In this document: positions 62,641-64,000 of the stretch, piece after piece | How the letters are laid out: each line of letters begins with the position of its first letter | Position numbering within the stretch: the first letter of the stretch is position 1 | Source of the DNA: Hydractinia symbiolongicarpus | Lineage: Eukaryota; Cnidaria; Hydrozoa; Anthoathecata; Hydractiniidae | DNA length: 64,000 nucleotides | Assembly: GCF_029227915.1 (NCBI RefSeq) | Contig: NC_079878.1 | Location: 20,545,501-20,609,500, forward strand | Direction: 5' to 3' | The notes under the pieces: model-generated | Seen by the model: only the letters and a program-made list of their open reading frames with translations | What the model was told of the DNA's origin: nothing | Databases searched by the model: none | Translations under genes and position numbers: made by a program

Positions 62641-64000
62641 ACAAAAATAATATCAAAATAACTAGAGGCCGTTAAAAATTTAAAAAAATCCGCTTATCTG
62701 CGCAAAAACAACGTCTTACCTGCGCAGCAATTTTTCCCAAATACAAAATAGAATTTTTGTCTAAACTCCTCTCTCTGTTCCCTCTCTTCTCTTTAACAAA
62801 AAATATTTTTGCATATTATAGATGACGAGAATTTAATTATTAAAAACACTTTAATTAAATATTGATGAATTATAACATGATTATAGATTTAATAAATATT
62901 TAGATTTAGGAGTATTTTAGTCATCATGAATCAGCCGTTCACTTTAGCTGCACGAACTTGTGTACGGATGAAATATGTTATCGTAAAACAAGATCGGCAA
63001 AAAGTGACCAAATTCTTGCTATAGGTAACTAATATTTTTAGCTGACCAATAATTTTTGCCGATTTTTTTTTTTTATTCAAATAATTTTTGCCGATTTTTG
63101 TTACATTGATTGCTGAACAAACTCGTTTAAAAAGAATCACTAAAAAGCACGTTTGTACTAAATACTTTTGAGTTTCTTTCGCATACCTCTTGGTTTAATC
63201 CTGCAAATCTTTCTGTTGGAATACCTTAACGTTTCCCAAGACAAGCCATTTTATCCAGCTATACGGATGCCTCTTAGAAGCAGTGCTTGAAATGTTCCCA
63301 CCGTTTTTTGCTAAAAAATGAATTTTCGTGATTTCTTAAAACATGCAACGAAAACAGCCCTCTCTCACCGCCGTGCTTATTTTGTTGTTGACATGTTTTG
63401 TGTTATATTCGACTCATTGTTCGATCAGACGTTCGAATTTGCTGCATTACAATGTTGGTTAGAAAAATCAAATAGAAAGTCTTCCCGCGAAAATACCATA
63501 GGCGTAGAAAAGCCAAATGTGTATAACTTTCACGTTAAAAAAGCAAAAAAGAATCAATTTACTTATAATAAAGCGTGTATTAATAGTGGCTAAGTAAAAA
63601 TTTGGTGATAAAATCTTACTTCACGAAAATAGTGAGCGTCTTTATGATATATATAACCATGCGATTGCTAATCTCAGAAAAAGATTCGTATATTTAGATA
63701 CCAAAAAAACAATATTTTGATTTCCTAATATTTTTAGCAAGGAATTTTCTGTTTATTGTTCCAAATTTAGATGCAAATTTCTAGACAATTTTGACTAACA
63801 ACTGCATTTAAGAGTACCAAAAATGCACATAATTTAAAGGGAGGCAAAAAATGAAATTGTCATGACTACAGAGAGACAATGGGCACTGGAAACGAGATGG
63901 CACAGCAGCCTGATTCTTCACCCTCCTTCAGGTTCATAATTTAATGACGTATACCCCTTTTCAAGTTAGACATGTTGTTCTTTTCTACATTATATTCTAC
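62641..64000. other. Window end, no gene supported
   Basis: AT-rich. The 91-residue ORF at 63318-63593 has no recognisable domain, no splice evidence and a composition like random sequence. A near-direct repeat of AATAATTTTTGCCGATTTTT lies at about 63050-63100. Confidence 0.45.

Noticed and set aside
63318-63593. 91-residue ORF near the window end
   Set aside because: No domain, no signal, random-looking composition; not enough to call a gene.

Overview
The window is eukaryotic and almost certainly from a metazoan. It is AT-rich, its genes are split by many short GT-AG introns, and it holds tRNA-derived SINEs, MITE-like inverted repeats and a fragment of a Penelope-like retroelement with a GIY-YIG domain. 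Gel-forming mucin architecture, a GCKR homologue and an MGAT4 homologue point to an animal. A cnidarian, perhaps a hydrozoan, is my best guess from base composition and repeat style, but this is inference and not proven.

Three genes can be assembled exon by exon from splice signals and reading phase. (1) 2346-9509, plus strand: a 584-residue glucokinase-regulatory-protein / MurNAc-6-phosphate-etherase family protein in three coding exons. Its first intron carries a 3.9-kb minisatellite with a 1184-bp higher-order period. (2) 12124-50493, plus strand: one giant secreted mucin of 51 coding exons. The joined exons give 23,787 nt, or 7,928 residues plus a stop, with phase conserved at every junction. 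Order: signal peptide, five EGF-like domains (one per exon), a Cys-rich exon, a degenerate Kunitz domain, VWF-type D1-D2-D'-D3, about 6,060 residues of Ser/Thr/Pro repeats, a VWC-like module and a C-terminal cystine knot. (3) 59427-53329, minus strand: a 561-residue type II membrane MGAT4-family N-acetylglucosaminyltransferase in five exons, all joined in phase 1.

The most striking part is the mucin repeat region (21937-49242). A 66-residue (198-bp) repeat is nested inside exons. These exons, together with their introns, are tandemly repeated as two families: A, with 348-bp introns (about 25.0-38.1 kb), and B, with 335-bp introns (about 39.7-49.2 kb). Exon sizes differ by whole 198-bp units and all repeat exons are phase 0-0, so adding, losing or skipping one keeps the frame. 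A 138-nt exon follows both the first repeat exon and the A array, evidence of an older block duplication.

The rest is intergenic or intronic sequence with mobile-element debris: SINEs at 0.4 and 56.4 kb, a PLE fragment at 0.8-1.26 kb, pogo-like inverted repeats at 10.4-10.8 kb, MITEs at 12.5 and 53.1 kb, a tandem pair of a dispersed repeat at 51.4-51.8 kb, three pairs of CRE-type palindromes at 54.8-55.2 kb, a (GAA)n tract at 55.7 kb and a 125-bp minisatellite at 57.8-58.4 kb. The mucin and MGAT4 genes are convergent. I see no gene I can support between 59.5 kb and the end of the window.
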